A stretch of DNA of 51,909 bases from Pseudomonadales bacterium (GCA_022968985.1 JALJPK010000018.1:1-51909), one strand, 5' to 3'. Positions 9,501 through 17,039 are shown, numbered from the stretch's first letter. Made by a program: numbers and translations. Notes: generated by a model from the sequence alone, not told the origin.

Positions 9501-10064
9501 GAGCAAGAAAATGGTTTGATTAGGCAGCCACATTTAGACTTTATACAAACCGATGTAAGCGCATGTCAGTCATGTCACGAATACATCATCGACCCATTAG
9601 GTTTAGGTCTAGAAGACTTTGATGCTGTAGGTTTACCACGCACGCAATATGCAAACGGTTTGTCAGTTGATTTCACAGGGTTTCACCCAGAGCAAGAAAC
9701 TCATCAATCAGCTTTGTATGGCATTAACGATATATACGATTCCTCAGAAAGAATCGCTTTCCAAGGTGCTAAGCAGTTAGGTCAAATTTTTGGAACGGGC
9801 GGCGCGTCACAAGTAGCTAAAAGTTGTTTGATTGAAATGGGTTTTCGTTTTATGACAGGCACAGGCACACAGGTTTATGATTTTGATGATAAAACTTTTC
9901 GGGTGTTATCTTATTTTGAAAAAATGGATAACCTCTGTACGGCAAACTTAATGTCGAGCGCAATGGATGTTACAGGTAATCCTAAAGATGCATTCATTGA
10001 ATTGGGACTATCCGATATAGTTCGTTTCAGAAAAGAATTCAATACAACTCAAAACAATCAATAA
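6507..10064 (+). CDS. Second PKD-domain DUF1592-series lipoprotein with CxxCH motifs
   Basis: An 1185-residue paralogue of the protein at 1038-4796. A lipobox (LISC, Cys19) predicts a lipoprotein. Four PKD-like repeats lie in roughly residues 45-395 (YTWYFDGE, FTWDFGDD, YFWDFADG, YSWEFDNT). CxxCH motifs are at Cys413 (CAICH, cytochrome-like, followed by SMPAENPE as candidate axial Met) and Cys1020 (CQSCH, inside DUF1588). The first paralogue's extra CSLCH segment and its fourth PKD downstream of it are absent. DUF1587 (GSRQLKLLNINEYTNSV), DUF1595 (RFFRREITPAES), DUF1592, DUF1588 (RGGIITSGAFLSAWSSPTES) and DUF1585 follow in the same order. The C-terminal half is much closer to the paralogue than the PKD half, so the repeats evolve faster. 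An AAGGA site about 10 bp before the ATG supports the start. A DUF1552 gene follows after 31 bp. Confidence 0.9.
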   Translation: MSLKGIVLNVLTVLCLISCDVKKESDSTITLPSPTQNVVISSISIESNITIPHESNGLVIIDLTDKIDMTDDVNALYTWYFDGENLDSVTTTDPRNYYNYTQNGSYQITLIISDVNEKAPAVTLEMSIEITSLITPAKPISLPVINQGHVSFDLSNQFEMSDFENPEFTWDFGDDSNQLITTTPVLEHNYVLNGEYEVTVIITEKQNPTIFESVSLIVSIENIVVDEINEKPIASFAYFIIDNVATFDASESYNPVNNPLSYFWDFADGLTSNEKYPEHVYTQSGIYAVKLTVSNGVNSVFVIHDLTVHIVENTAPVAKLTYTRDSNIQNLYTFDASNSTDVDGDSLTYSWEFDNTTSSSMLSSHTFDTNKDYWVSLTVSDGKLSATESILITVFIVLEGDPVAGEVLYQTQCAICHEGDDNNRYGEGDHYSMVEPIEINSYLNGYLDLFAKIDNSMPAENPELCINQCVADIEAFMKTWDYQSTEISCLIPDEETKFGSRQLKLLNINEYTNSVKDILGIDIDDSQLSADSKVYGFSNLSETAIDYSRFQGYQSVAISTSKILYNNDFITVVGLENCVTQNDCADKFIAETLTRFFRREITPAESVTYSDLFDVEFVTKGNQKAGLKLAIRTALMSPNFLYRFELGMTQAQYETHNAQLTQPGSWLFDEYNGSDFHESFISGPTLENSELSAYNTAYLEHNFTGNDLIKISLLAQTDNQEAQLLIADEVIWSGQTSQMTTIELSYSGLAGVQDIRLKAGSRELIIGELKIGPQLIYQVPLTVPNVDEGVYVLTPAEIATYLAFNFTGTTPDDTLLTAAINDELLTDSQIKAQIKRLLNTDSAKTHFADFAAQWFATDAVLDASKDQVLFPSYTDEVRQSMAQEVREIFNDVMFDDNVPFSELYDSNYTFLNQTLADFYGIGGVAGDDFVKRYTPERGGIITSGAFLSAWSSPTESKLVLRGVRIRERLMCQHFPPFSSNIDLGNIYEQQANKVQEIKEQENGLIRQPHLDFIQTDVSACQSCHEYIIDPLGLGLEDFDAVGLPRTQYANGLSVDFTGFHPEQETHQSALYGINDIYDSSERIAFQGAKQLGQIFGTGGASQVAKSCLIEMGFRFMTGTGTQVYDFDDKTFRVLSYFEKMDNLCTANLMSSAMDVTGNPKDAFIELGLSDIVRFRKEFNTTQNNQ

Positions 10065-10095
10065 TTAATTACGATAGATAAGTAGGTAATAAAAA

Positions 10096-11413
10096 ATGAA
10101 AAATCTAAAAACGCCTCAAGATGGTCGTCGTCGTAATTTTTTAAAAACGGTAGCGAGTTCATCAATAGCAGCAACAACATTAAAAGCTAGTACATTAGGT
10201 TTAGGATTAATGGCAAGTCGTATAGGTTTTGCTGCTGGCCCAAATGGTATAAAACGTTGTGTAATTGTTTATATTCCAAACGGTGCAGCACCAGACACTT
10301 ATAGATTTAATAATGATGGTACATTAGGCCCATCGGCAGCTGCATTAGAATCGGTAAAAGAAAATATCGTAATTTTTGATGGGTGCAAAACTGCAGGGCG
10401 TGGTCACAGTGATGGTGGAGTAGGAGTATTAGCAGGCTCATCATTAACTGATGAAACCTATGATGTGACCCTAGAAAAAGTCATAGGCATAGGCCAACAA
10501 AAAGTAGAAATAGATATCAGAAATTATGCTAAAGGAATTTACTACCTCCAACTTTCTGTTGACGATGAAACAGTTGTAAGACAACTATTAAACACAAGGT
10601 AGTACTAGTATTAGTCGTCGTGATGGTGCCAGTGTAATGTATATAGACAATCCAAGACTTGCGTATACTCGATTGTTTGGAGATATAGCTGGCGAAGAAT
10701 CTGAATCAGACGGCATGTTAAAAGAGCCCTATTCACATAATTTAGCTGAGTTAGCTGCGCTTAAGTCTAAGTTAGGTCCACAAGCAATAGCGCGTATTGA
10801 AGAACACGAAGCCGCGATAAAAAGAGCAATATTAAATTTAGAACAACAAGTGGATGTAGGATGTGACAATCAAGTTCAATCTACATATGGCTGGGAAAAC
10901 ACAGGATCTAAGCCTGAAGTAGGGCACTTTACCCAAGTCAGTAATCAGCACTGTGACACAATCGCCTTAGCGCTTAAATGTGGCTTAACTAATTTAGTGA
11001 CACTAAGTTTAGGCACCAGCGATGTTGATTTTACAGTCCCAGAATTTGCTGAATTAGGTCCGTACCACACTGTAATTAACTCAAATACACCGCACTACAT
11101 TAAATTTAGAAATTACCTGTCTGAACGTTTGGCCTATTTAATTAATGTATTAAAGACAACCACAGATGAAAATGGTGATAGTTTATTGGATAGCACTATA
11201 GTGCTGCAAGTGACTTGTATGGGGGATGGTAGTGCACATGATCAAGCAAACGCCCCTTTCACTATGGCAACAGCAACAAAAAATATGATCGGTGGACGTG
11301 GTGTTACTGTTTCGCATAGTCATTCGTTATTAGATACGGTGACAGCAGCACTTGGGGTAGAAGATCAAATGCCTCAATATGGTGATGGAGCAGTTCCTAG
11401 CTTGTTGCTTTAA
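10096..11413 (+). pseudogene. Second DUF1552 gene, interrupted and frameshifted
   Basis: The 5' part (10096-about 10489) encodes a twin-arginine N-terminus (RRRNFLKTVASS) and the start of DUF1552 closely matching the paralogue at 4822-6123 up to YDVTLEKVIG. The reading frame then runs into unrelated sequence and stops at TAG 10600-10602. From about 10601, in the +1 frame, DUF1552 resumes with SISRRDGASV and YIDNPRLAYTRLFG and continues to TAA at 11411-11413 (CMGDGSAHDQANAPF, SHSHSLLDTVTAALG). Compared with the paralogue about 15 residues are missing at the junction. The downstream part has an ATG at 10637 and could be made as a separate 258-residue fragment, but it would lack a signal. The HxxSHH signature is lost (HTVINSN). 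I consider it a recent pseudogene, or an assembly artefact if reads do not support the junctions. Confidence 0.85.
10490..10600 (+). other. Foreign-looking insert inside the second DUF1552 gene
   Basis: About 110 bp with no counterpart in the paralogous DUF1552 gene. In the upstream frame it encodes KVEIDIRNYAKGIYYLQLSV followed by a short tail ending LLNTR and a stop. The pattern G-x3-V-x-I-D-(I/L)-x-N-Y-x-x-G-I-Y, then a hydrophobic strand and a basic C-terminus, resembles the end of Bacteroidota type IX secretion (type A) sorting domains. No transposase, terminal repeat or target duplication is visible. Breakpoints are inferred from comparison with the gene at 4822-6123 and may be off by several bases. 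Confidence 0.6.
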
Positions 11414-11439
11414 TTATAATCATCTATTAAAAAATAATT

Positions 11440-11478
11440 AAAAAAACCTGATGATTTTATGTTATTGGGTTTTTTTTT
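11440..11478 (+). terminator. Rho-independent terminator-like hairpin
   Basis: A run of A residues plus CC pairs with GGG plus ten T residues across a loop of about 18 nt, 27 bp after the end of the second DUF1552 gene. The G-C core is short but the T-tract is long. Confidence 0.6.
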
Positions 11479-11841
11479 GAATAAAATTTATATGTTAATT
11501 TGACGTTAATAGAATTAATTATTAATAATGTGGGTGTCACTATCGGTGCTATTGCCTCCGCCTTTAAACGCTTCTGCCTAGCAGTTCTCTAATTGTGTTA
11601 ATGAATTTTTTCGTAACTAATCCTCGTGATTTATTAGTTAAATCTTAAATATCGTGTAAAAACAGATCGTCTATCTATTCGTTATATGAACCTAACATGA
11701 ACAGAAGGTTTGTAGTGGGTTTCTCTGAATGTCTGGATATTTTAAAATAGGATGTCATGGTTTAAAATGTTATGTGAATTTGTTAGATGATAGTGTTATT
11801 AAATAAATAAAATAATCTGTGTGTAATATAAGGAAAAACAA
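11479..11841. other. Gene-free leader region of the molybdenum hydroxylase operon
   Basis: No gene is supported. A short open stretch around 11521-11603 reads VGVTIGAIASAFKRFC before a stop and has slightly higher GC content; it might be a decayed gene remnant but has no start or recognised homology. An AAGGA site just before the GTG at 11842 belongs to the next gene. Confidence 0.4.
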
Positions 11842-12759
11842 GTGAATCATATTCAACAAATACTGCAAAAGTGGTATTCACGCAGAAATGAGTGTCAGTG
11901 GGTTTTGGCTAGTATTACCCATGTAGTAGGTTCCAGTTATCGTAAACCTGGTGCGATGATGTTGATGAATCAATACGGTGAGAAATTTGGTCAACTCAGT
12001 GGTGGTTGTATTGAAAATGATCTGTTAAAACAATGTCATAAAGTTCTTAGCACGGGCAAAGACATCCAAGTGTTATACGATGCACGTTCTCAATCTGATG
12101 AAAGTTGGTTTTTAGGCTGTGGTGGTTGTGTTGATATATGTTTGCAAACAGTGAGTCAAGAAAATGCTTATCAGCAGTTAGACAAACTGTTAGACAGCTT
12201 AAAACAACGCAAAACTAGTTATTACCAAATAAATCCACAACAACAAAATAAATTAAGTCTAAAAGCCAACCTTCAAAATGCATTTGTTATTAAAACACTA
12301 CCGCATTTATTAATATTCGGCGGCGGTCAAGACGCTATTCCTATGGTGAACATCGCCAAACAAATGGGCTGGTTAGTAAGCTTGGTTGATCCGCGTAGCC
12401 TTTTTGGAAAACTAAGTGATTTCCCTATGGTTGATAATTTATTTGGTCAACCCGCTTTAAGTTTAGATCAATCGTTTTTGAAGTCGATAGATGGTGCAAT
12501 TGTAATGAGTCATCAATTACATTTAGACGCCCAAGCAATTGAAGTATTACAAAATAGCAGTGCAAAATATATCGGTTTATTAGGCCCGACAGATCGCAAG
12601 AAAAAAGTACTCAAACTTGTAGCAAAACCAATCACTAAAAATATTACAGGCCCAATGGGTTTGGCAATTGGAGGTGAATTACCTGAAGCCATCGCTCTTG
12701 CAACTATTAGTCAATGTCATCAAGTTTTGTTTGCTAAGGCCACGGTATGTTTGTCTTAA
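11842..12759 (+). CDS. xdhC: XdhC/CoxI-family molybdenum hydroxylase maturation protein
   Basis: A 305-residue protein starting at GTG 11842, with AAGGA seven bases upstream. Family motifs are visible: VGSSYRKPGAMM near residue 30, GQLSGGCIEND, a cysteine-rich LGCGGC motif, then a Rossmann-type LLIFGGGQDAIP near residue 155 and the C-terminal GLLGPTDRKKK and GPMGLAIGGELPEAIALA. XdhC-type proteins bind molybdenum cofactor, promote its sulfuration and insert it into xanthine-dehydrogenase-family enzymes. The gene opens a four-gene set with a MobA/MocA-like enzyme and the two subunits of such an enzyme, so it very probably matures that enzyme. It overlaps the next gene by 13 bp, which suggests translational coupling. 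Confidence 0.9.
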   Translation: MNHIQQILQKWYSRRNECQWVLASITHVVGSSYRKPGAMMLMNQYGEKFGQLSGGCIENDLLKQCHKVLSTGKDIQVLYDARSQSDESWFLGCGGCVDICLQTVSQENAYQQLDKLLDSLKQRKTSYYQINPQQQNKLSLKANLQNAFVIKTLPHLLIFGGGQDAIPMVNIAKQMGWLVSLVDPRSLFGKLSDFPMVDNLFGQPALSLDQSFLKSIDGAIVMSHQLHLDAQAIEVLQNSSAKYIGLLGPTDRKKKVLKLVAKPITKNITGPMGLAIGGELPEAIALATISQCHQVLFAKATVCLS

Positions 12760-13370
12760 TTTTAGCTGCTGGAAATTCCACTCGATTTAACGGCATTAAA
12801 CAACTTGCCAATTTTAATGGCCTGTCTTTATTACAACGTTGTATTGATTTGGCTGAACAGGTAGCCGCTGATAAATACGCGGTTGTATTAGGTGGGAATT
12901 TTGAATTAATTAAATCCCATTTAAAAGCGAATACTTGTTATGTGTATAACAAAAATTGGCAAAAAGGATTAGGTAACTCGATAAAAGCTGGGTTACAAAT
13001 AATGCCTAAAAATACAGACGCTGTTTTATTATTGTTAGCCGACCAACCATTGATCACTATTCAACAAATAAAACAATTACTTAAAAAATTTGATGGGAAC
13101 CATCCGGCTTGTGCCAATTATGCCACTACTAAAGATTTTCCCGTTACAGGTGAGTCTGTAATATATGAGTCTGTAATAGGTGTGCCCGCTATTTTCCCAG
13201 CCAGTTATTTTGATCAACTTAAAACACTTGATGATAAATCGGGTGCTAAAAAAATATTAAAAGATAATCAAGATTCCTTAACGTTAGTGCCAATGTCTGA
13301 AGCGAAATTAGATATTGATTCCAAACAAGATTTCCAAAAAATACTAGAAATTTCTAATTCTGCCATATAA
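12747..13370 (+). CDS. MobA/MocA-like molybdenum cofactor nucleotidyltransferase
   Basis: A 207-residue NTP-transferase-fold protein. The N-terminal nucleotide-binding loop (LILAAGNSTRFNGIKQL) and the later LLLADQPLIT, equivalent to the metal-binding LADQP motif, fit the family that attaches CTP or GTP to molybdopterin. In operons with XdhC and a Mo-hydroxylase the usual member is MocA, making molybdopterin cytosine dinucleotide, the cofactor form used by iorAB-type enzymes. That assignment is by context; the sequence alone does not fix the nucleotide. The gene starts inside the 3' end of xdhC and is followed after 44 bp by the 2Fe-2S subunit gene. Confidence 0.82.
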   Translation: MFVLILAAGNSTRFNGIKQLANFNGLSLLQRCIDLAEQVAADKYAVVLGGNFELIKSHLKANTCYVYNKNWQKGLGNSIKAGLQIMPKNTDAVLLLLADQPLITIQQIKQLLKKFDGNHPACANYATTKDFPVTGESVIYESVIGVPAIFPASYFDQLKTLDDKSGAKKILKDNQDSLTLVPMSEAKLDIDSKQDFQKILEISNSAI

Positions 13371-13414
13371 AAAACAATCAAATTTAACAAAAGAATAAAA
13401 AAGGGAAACAAACT

Positions 13415-13864
13415 ATGCAACTTAAAATAAATGGACAATCAATGGATGTATCAGTCGATCAAGACACACCACTTCTTTGGGTGTTGCGTGATCATTTGAA
13501 ATTGACAGGCACTAAGTTTGGTTGTGGTAAAGGTTTGTGTGGTGCTTGTACTGTATTAGTTAATGATAAACCACTACGCAGTTGCTCAGTGCCAGTAAGT
13601 GTTTTAAAAGGCATGAATATTACAACCATCGAAGGTTTATCAGGCTCTACGGCAATACAACAAGCGTTCGTAAAACACGATGTGCCCCAATGTGGATTTT
13701 GTCAGTCGGGGCAAATAATGGCGGCCACTGCATTATTGGCGACCAATGCCAATCCAAGTGAAAATGACATCAAAAATACAATGACCAATTTATGTCGATG
13801 TGGCACTTACCCAAGAATTAAAGCTGCGATTCAAGATGTTGCAAAAAAGGAGTTAATACTATGA
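13415..13864 (+). CDS. iorA: 2Fe-2S subunit of an isoquinoline 1-oxidoreductase/aldehyde-oxidase-type enzyme
   Basis: A 149-residue protein of the usual length for IorA-type small subunits. An N-terminal plant-type ferredoxin cluster site is seen as GCGKGLCGACTV near residue 40, with its fourth cysteine in RSCSVP. The second 2Fe-2S domain has CGFCQSGQ near residue 93 and CRCGTY near residue 128. A GGGAAA-type site precedes the ATG. The stop codon overlaps a following ATG (ATGA at 13861-13864), which originally was probably the start of the large subunit; a tandem duplication has since displaced that start by 83 bp. The electron acceptor is unknown. The specific substrate cannot be read from sequence. 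Confidence 0.9.
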   Translation: MQLKINGQSMDVSVDQDTPLLWVLRDHLKLTGTKFGCGKGLCGACTVLVNDKPLRSCSVPVSVLKGMNITTIEGLSGSTAIQQAFVKHDVPQCGFCQSGQIMAATALLATNANPSENDIKNTMTNLCRCGTYPRIKAAIQDVAKKELIL

Positions 13865-13958
13865 TTTTTAATATATGCCGTTGTGGAACTTACCCAAGAA
13901 TTAAAGCCGCGATTCAAGATGTTGCAAAAAAGGAGTTAATACTATGATTTTTAATATA
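13793..13958 (+). repeat. 83-bp direct tandem duplication at the iorA-iorB junction
   Basis: Copy 1 is 13793-13875 and copy 2 is 13876-13958. Each contains the last 23 codons of iorA, a GGAG-type ribosome binding site, the overlapping ATGA stop/start and the first five codons of iorB. They differ at four positions, all third codon positions (TGT/TGC, CGA/CGT, GGC/GGA, GCT/GCC) and all silent for the peptide. Confidence 0.95.
13861..13947 (+). CDS. 28-residue mini-ORF created by the duplication
   Basis: Begins with the ATG that overlaps the iorA stop and ends in a TGA that overlaps the iorB ATG at 13944. It fuses the first five IorB residues (MIFNI) to the last 23 residues of IorA (CRCGTY to ELIL). 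The same ATGA overlap and ribosome binding site occur at both ends, so ribosomes may pass iorA, mini-ORF and iorB in sequence. It may be simply a bridge that keeps coupling intact; a functional peptide is unlikely but not excluded. Confidence 0.5.
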   Translation: MIFNICRCGTYPRIKAAIQDVAKKELIL

Positions 13959-15983
13959 AGTCGTCGTGGATTTATAGCCGGGTTGGGTATTGCAAGTTCA
14001 AGTTTAACCTTAGGCTTTTCAGCCCATGCAAAACAAATAAAAACGTTAATTGATTTAAACGGGTATGTCAGCATTGATGTAGATAATAATGTGCTGCTTA
14101 CTTTACCTAAAGCAGAAATGGGACAGGGAGTGAATACAACCTTCGCTATGTTTTTAGCCGATGAAGGGGATTTAGATTGGTCAAAAATATCAGTGCAATC
14201 TTCGAATGATTTAAGTTTAACAGGTGGCAGTGGTTCAATATCTGGAAATTGGCGCTCTATACGTAGAGCGGGGGCAATATTAAGAGTGCAGTTAATTCAA
14301 GCTGCTGCTGAATTTTGGCAAGTAAGCGCAGATGAAATAACAGCCAAAAATTCAATATTAAGTTATCAAGATAAAAGTATAACTTATGGTCAATTAGTTT
14401 CAAAAGCAACGTTACTTAAATTACCCAAACGACTTAAACCCAAAAAATGGGACGAATTAAATCTAGTGGGTAAACCAACCATAACCATTGATGCCCAACA
14501 AAAAATTAGTGGCGAACTAAAATACACAGGTGATATTCAACTTGATGGCATGTTATACGCTGCCATTTATCACGCGCCTTTTTCTTTGGAAGAACGCATT
14601 AAAACCACTTATAAACAATTAGATCAAATTGAAGGGTTAAGTTATAACAATCAAATCTCTCAAAAAGGTTTAGTGATTATCAACGGTGCGATTGCTTTAC
14701 TTGCAGAAGATTATTGGCAAGCACAAAAAAGATTGGATGCTCTAGAATTACATTTTACCGATGATTTAACTGTCATTGATACTCATAAATATGCCAAACA
14801 GCTTAATACTATTTTAAAAGATCAATCGACATTAGAAAATGTCAGTATTGATCAATATTTTGAAATTGGTAATTTAACCCATAGCTCAATGGAAACCAGT
14901 ACCTGTACTGTGGGTTTTATTGATGAAAAATGGCATGTATGGGCACCCACTCAAAATGCAAATGATGCAATGAGGTTTGCGCAAGCAGGATTGATTGTAG
15001 ATAAACCCATTCAACTGCATACCATGCCTCTTGGTGGGGCCTTTGGCAGACGACTAGTTAATGATCATGTGGGTCAAGCAATTAGTATTGCCGAGAAAAG
15101 TCTCAAACCGATTCAATTAATTTGGTCAAGAGAACAAGAAATAAAACACGATCATTATCGAGCGATGATACATGCGCGTATTCAGGTGAGCGTAGATGAA
15201 ACTGCCTTAAGTGCTTTTAAAAATGGCACGACTAAATTAAACAAAGCAATTACTTGGTTAGGTTCAGTTGCTAGTCAAGACAGTCAATTAATCATGGGTC
15301 TAAATCCAATATATCGCTTTGAAGATCAATCTATACGAAGTGGTTCTATTAATACCCCTATTCTAAATGGATATTGGCGCTCGGTTGGGGATTTTCCCTC
15401 TGCTTTTTTTAATGAAAGTACCATGGATATTTTGGCTGATAAAATAGGAATGGATCCATTAGAAATGAGGTTGGCTTTATTATTACCCAGCTCAAAAGAA
15501 GCCAAGCTACTTACTTTAGTTGCCCAAAAAGCAAACTGGGGCAAAAGTAAATATGCTCAAGGCATTGCTGTTAAAAAGACATTTGGAACTGAAGTTGCAA
15601 TGGTTGTGGATGTGTCAGTCGATAATAATAAATTAACCATTCATAAAGTGGTAGCAGTGGTAAATATTGGTTTAATAATGAATCCAAGTGGCGCAAAAGC
15701 ACAGGTTGAGGGCAGTATTGTTTTTGGTTTAACAGCGGCATTGTATAAAGGGGTTGATGTGGAAAACGGAGTAACAACCAATTCTAACTTTCATGATCAG
15801 AAATTATTAACACTTAAACAATGTCCTGAAATTGAAGTGTATTTTGTTGAGGGTGGGCGCTCACCAAAAGGTTTGGGTGAAGCGCCAGTGCCACCCGTTG
15901 CACCAGCATTAATGAATGCAATTTTTGCAGCAACAGGTAAACGTATTACATCTTTAGGCTTGGAAGATGAATTTATTTTTTAA
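13944..15983 (+). CDS. iorB: Molybdopterin-binding large subunit, IorB-type, Tat-exported
   Basis: A 679-residue xanthine-dehydrogenase-family molybdopterin subunit, slightly short for the family. The N-terminus has a Tat signal (SRRGFIAGLG, then a hydrophobic stretch and SAHAKQ). Family features are the LPKAEMGQGV segment near residue 52, MPLGGAFGRRL near 360 for cofactor contact, and the C-terminal GLGEAPVPPVAPALMNAI with the expected catalytic glutamate (GEAP). With the 2Fe-2S subunit it should form a periplasmic molybdenum hydroxylase oxidising an aldehyde or N-heterocycle. The start at 13944 follows GGAG and overlaps the mini-ORF stop. A strong terminator lies just downstream, so the operon ends here. 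Confidence 0.9.
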   Translation: MIFNISRRGFIAGLGIASSSLTLGFSAHAKQIKTLIDLNGYVSIDVDNNVLLTLPKAEMGQGVNTTFAMFLADEGDLDWSKISVQSSNDLSLTGGSGSISGNWRSIRRAGAILRVQLIQAAAEFWQVSADEITAKNSILSYQDKSITYGQLVSKATLLKLPKRLKPKKWDELNLVGKPTITIDAQQKISGELKYTGDIQLDGMLYAAIYHAPFSLEERIKTTYKQLDQIEGLSYNNQISQKGLVIINGAIALLAEDYWQAQKRLDALELHFTDDLTVIDTHKYAKQLNTILKDQSTLENVSIDQYFEIGNLTHSSMETSTCTVGFIDEKWHVWAPTQNANDAMRFAQAGLIVDKPIQLHTMPLGGAFGRRLVNDHVGQAISIAEKSLKPIQLIWSREQEIKHDHYRAMIHARIQVSVDETALSAFKNGTTKLNKAITWLGSVASQDSQLIMGLNPIYRFEDQSIRSGSINTPILNGYWRSVGDFPSAFFNESTMDILADKIGMDPLEMRLALLLPSSKEAKLLTLVAQKANWGKSKYAQGIAVKKTFGTEVAMVVDVSVDNNKLTIHKVVAVVNIGLIMNPSGAKAQVEGSIVFGLTAALYKGVDVENGVTTNSNFHDQKLLTLKQCPEIEVYFVEGGRSPKGLGEAPVPPVAPALMNAIFAATGKRITSLGLEDEFIF

Positions 15984-15997
15984 CTTATAATAAGTAT

Positions 15998-16036
15998 AAA
16001 AAAGGCTCTGTAATTTATATTACAGAGCCTTTTTTA
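15998..16036. terminator. Bidirectional intrinsic terminator between iorB and speE
   Basis: GGCTCTGTAAT (16004-16014) pairs perfectly with ATTACAGAGCC (16019-16029), flanked by an A-run on the left and a T-run on the right. It can terminate the iorB operon on the plus strand and speE transcripts on the minus strand. Confidence 0.95.
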
Positions 16037-16045
16037 TTGGAAAAT

Positions 16046-16152
16046 TAAACCTAAACCTAAACCTAAACCTAAACCTAAACCTAAACCTAAACCTAAACCT
16101 AAACCTAAAATTAAAATTAAAAGCTAAAAGCTAAAAACTAAAAACTAAAAAC
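16046..16152. repeat. Composite tandem array: TAAACC x10, TAAAAT x2, TAAAAGC x2, TAAAAAC x3
   Basis: Ten perfect TAAACC hexamers (16046-16105) grade into two TAAAAT, two TAAAAGC and three TAAAAAC units, ending exactly at the speE stop codon. On the minus strand the hexamer reads GGTTTA, i.e. the TTTAGG-type pattern known from eukaryotic telomeres; here it is chromosomal and lies in the 3' untranslated part of speE, between its stop codon and the terminator. The stepwise change of unit length and sequence suggests successive local expansions. Confidence 0.96.
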
Positions 16153-17006
16153 TAATCCAATATTTTTTTCATAAATTGTGGTGTACAAAGCGCACCTAAA
16201 TGAATGCCATAATTATAATATTGTGTTTCAAACGGTTTATTTTGCGCGTCACCAGCACGAAAATGAGTGACATCTAAGTCTTTACTGGCAATCGTACAAC
16301 TCCACCAGCCAGACGGATAAATAGGCTGTGGAAACGGCAGGGTTTTTAATGAAGTAAACCCAGAGGCTTTTAATTCGCTGTGTAAATCTTTAATCAGTGT
16401 TTTAGTGTGAAATAAAGGCGATTCACTTTGTTGCACTAATACGCCATTTTTATTTAAAGCACGTAGACACTCACTTAAAAATTTCCGATTAAATAAACCC
16501 GCTGCTGGTCCAACTGGGTCAGTTGAATCAATAATAATGACATCTAAAGAATTACTTGCACGTGCTTCTAACCATTTAATGCCATCACCAAAATAAAAGT
16601 TGGCACGTTCATCGTTATTGCTTGCACATAATTCAGGAAAATATTCTTCGGCAACTCGAGTAACCCGTTCGTCTATTTCAACTTGCCACGCTTCTTTAAC
16701 TGTTGAGTGTTTTAATACTTCTTTTAATACACCACAATCTCCACCACCAATTACTAATACCTTTGTAGGATTTGGATGAGTGAATAATACTGGATGGGAC
16801 ATCATTTCATGATATAAAAAATTATCACGTGTACTGACCATATAACAACCATCTAATACCATTAGGTTGCCCCAATGTGTTGTTTTGTAGATGTCTATTT
16901 TTTGATATTCACTTTGTTCACTATGTAATACTTCACTGATTTCTAAAGAAAAACTTGAACCTTCTGGAGACCAAACTTCTTCAAACCATGATGGGTTGTT
17001 CGACAT
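16152..17006 (-). CDS. speE: Polyamine aminopropyltransferase (spermidine synthase)
   Basis: A 284-residue protein, close to the E. coli SpeE length. It transfers the aminopropyl group of decarboxylated S-adenosylmethionine to putrescine. Motifs include WGNLMVLDG near residue 45, YHEMMSHP, VLVIGGGDCG (usual GGGDGG, so one Gly is Cys), VEIDERV, FYFGDGIKW and the catalytic DSTDPVGPA. No speD lies nearby. The stop codon TAG (16152-16154 on the minus strand) is formed by the last unit of a tandem repeat array, so the array abuts the coding end. spoT lies 33 bp upstream on the same strand and both may be co-transcribed. Confidence 0.95.
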   Translation of the reverse strand: MSNNPSWFEEVWSPEGSSFSLEISEVLHSEQSEYQKIDIYKTTHWGNLMVLDGCYMVSTRDNFLYHEMMSHPVLFTHPNPTKVLVIGGGDCGVLKEVLKHSTVKEAWQVEIDERVTRVAEEYFPELCASNNDERANFYFGDGIKWLEARASNSLDVIIIDSTDPVGPAAGLFNRKFLSECLRALNKNGVLVQQSESPLFHTKTLIKDLHSELKASGFTSLKTLPFPQPIYPSGWWSCTIASKDLDVTHFRAGDAQNKPFETQYYNYGIHLGALCTPQFMKKILD

Positions 17007-17039
17007 AAAATACTCTATACTTTTTTTTGACTGTTTAAT

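Noticed and set aside
10490-10600. Insertion sequence or mobile element in the DUF1552 gene
   Set aside because: Too short, with no terminal inverted repeats, no target duplication and no transposase.
16046-16152. True telomere or linear replicon end
   Set aside because: The array is internal, only ten hexamers long, and flanked by normal genes and a terminator; sequence similarity to TTTAGG telomeres is coincidental.
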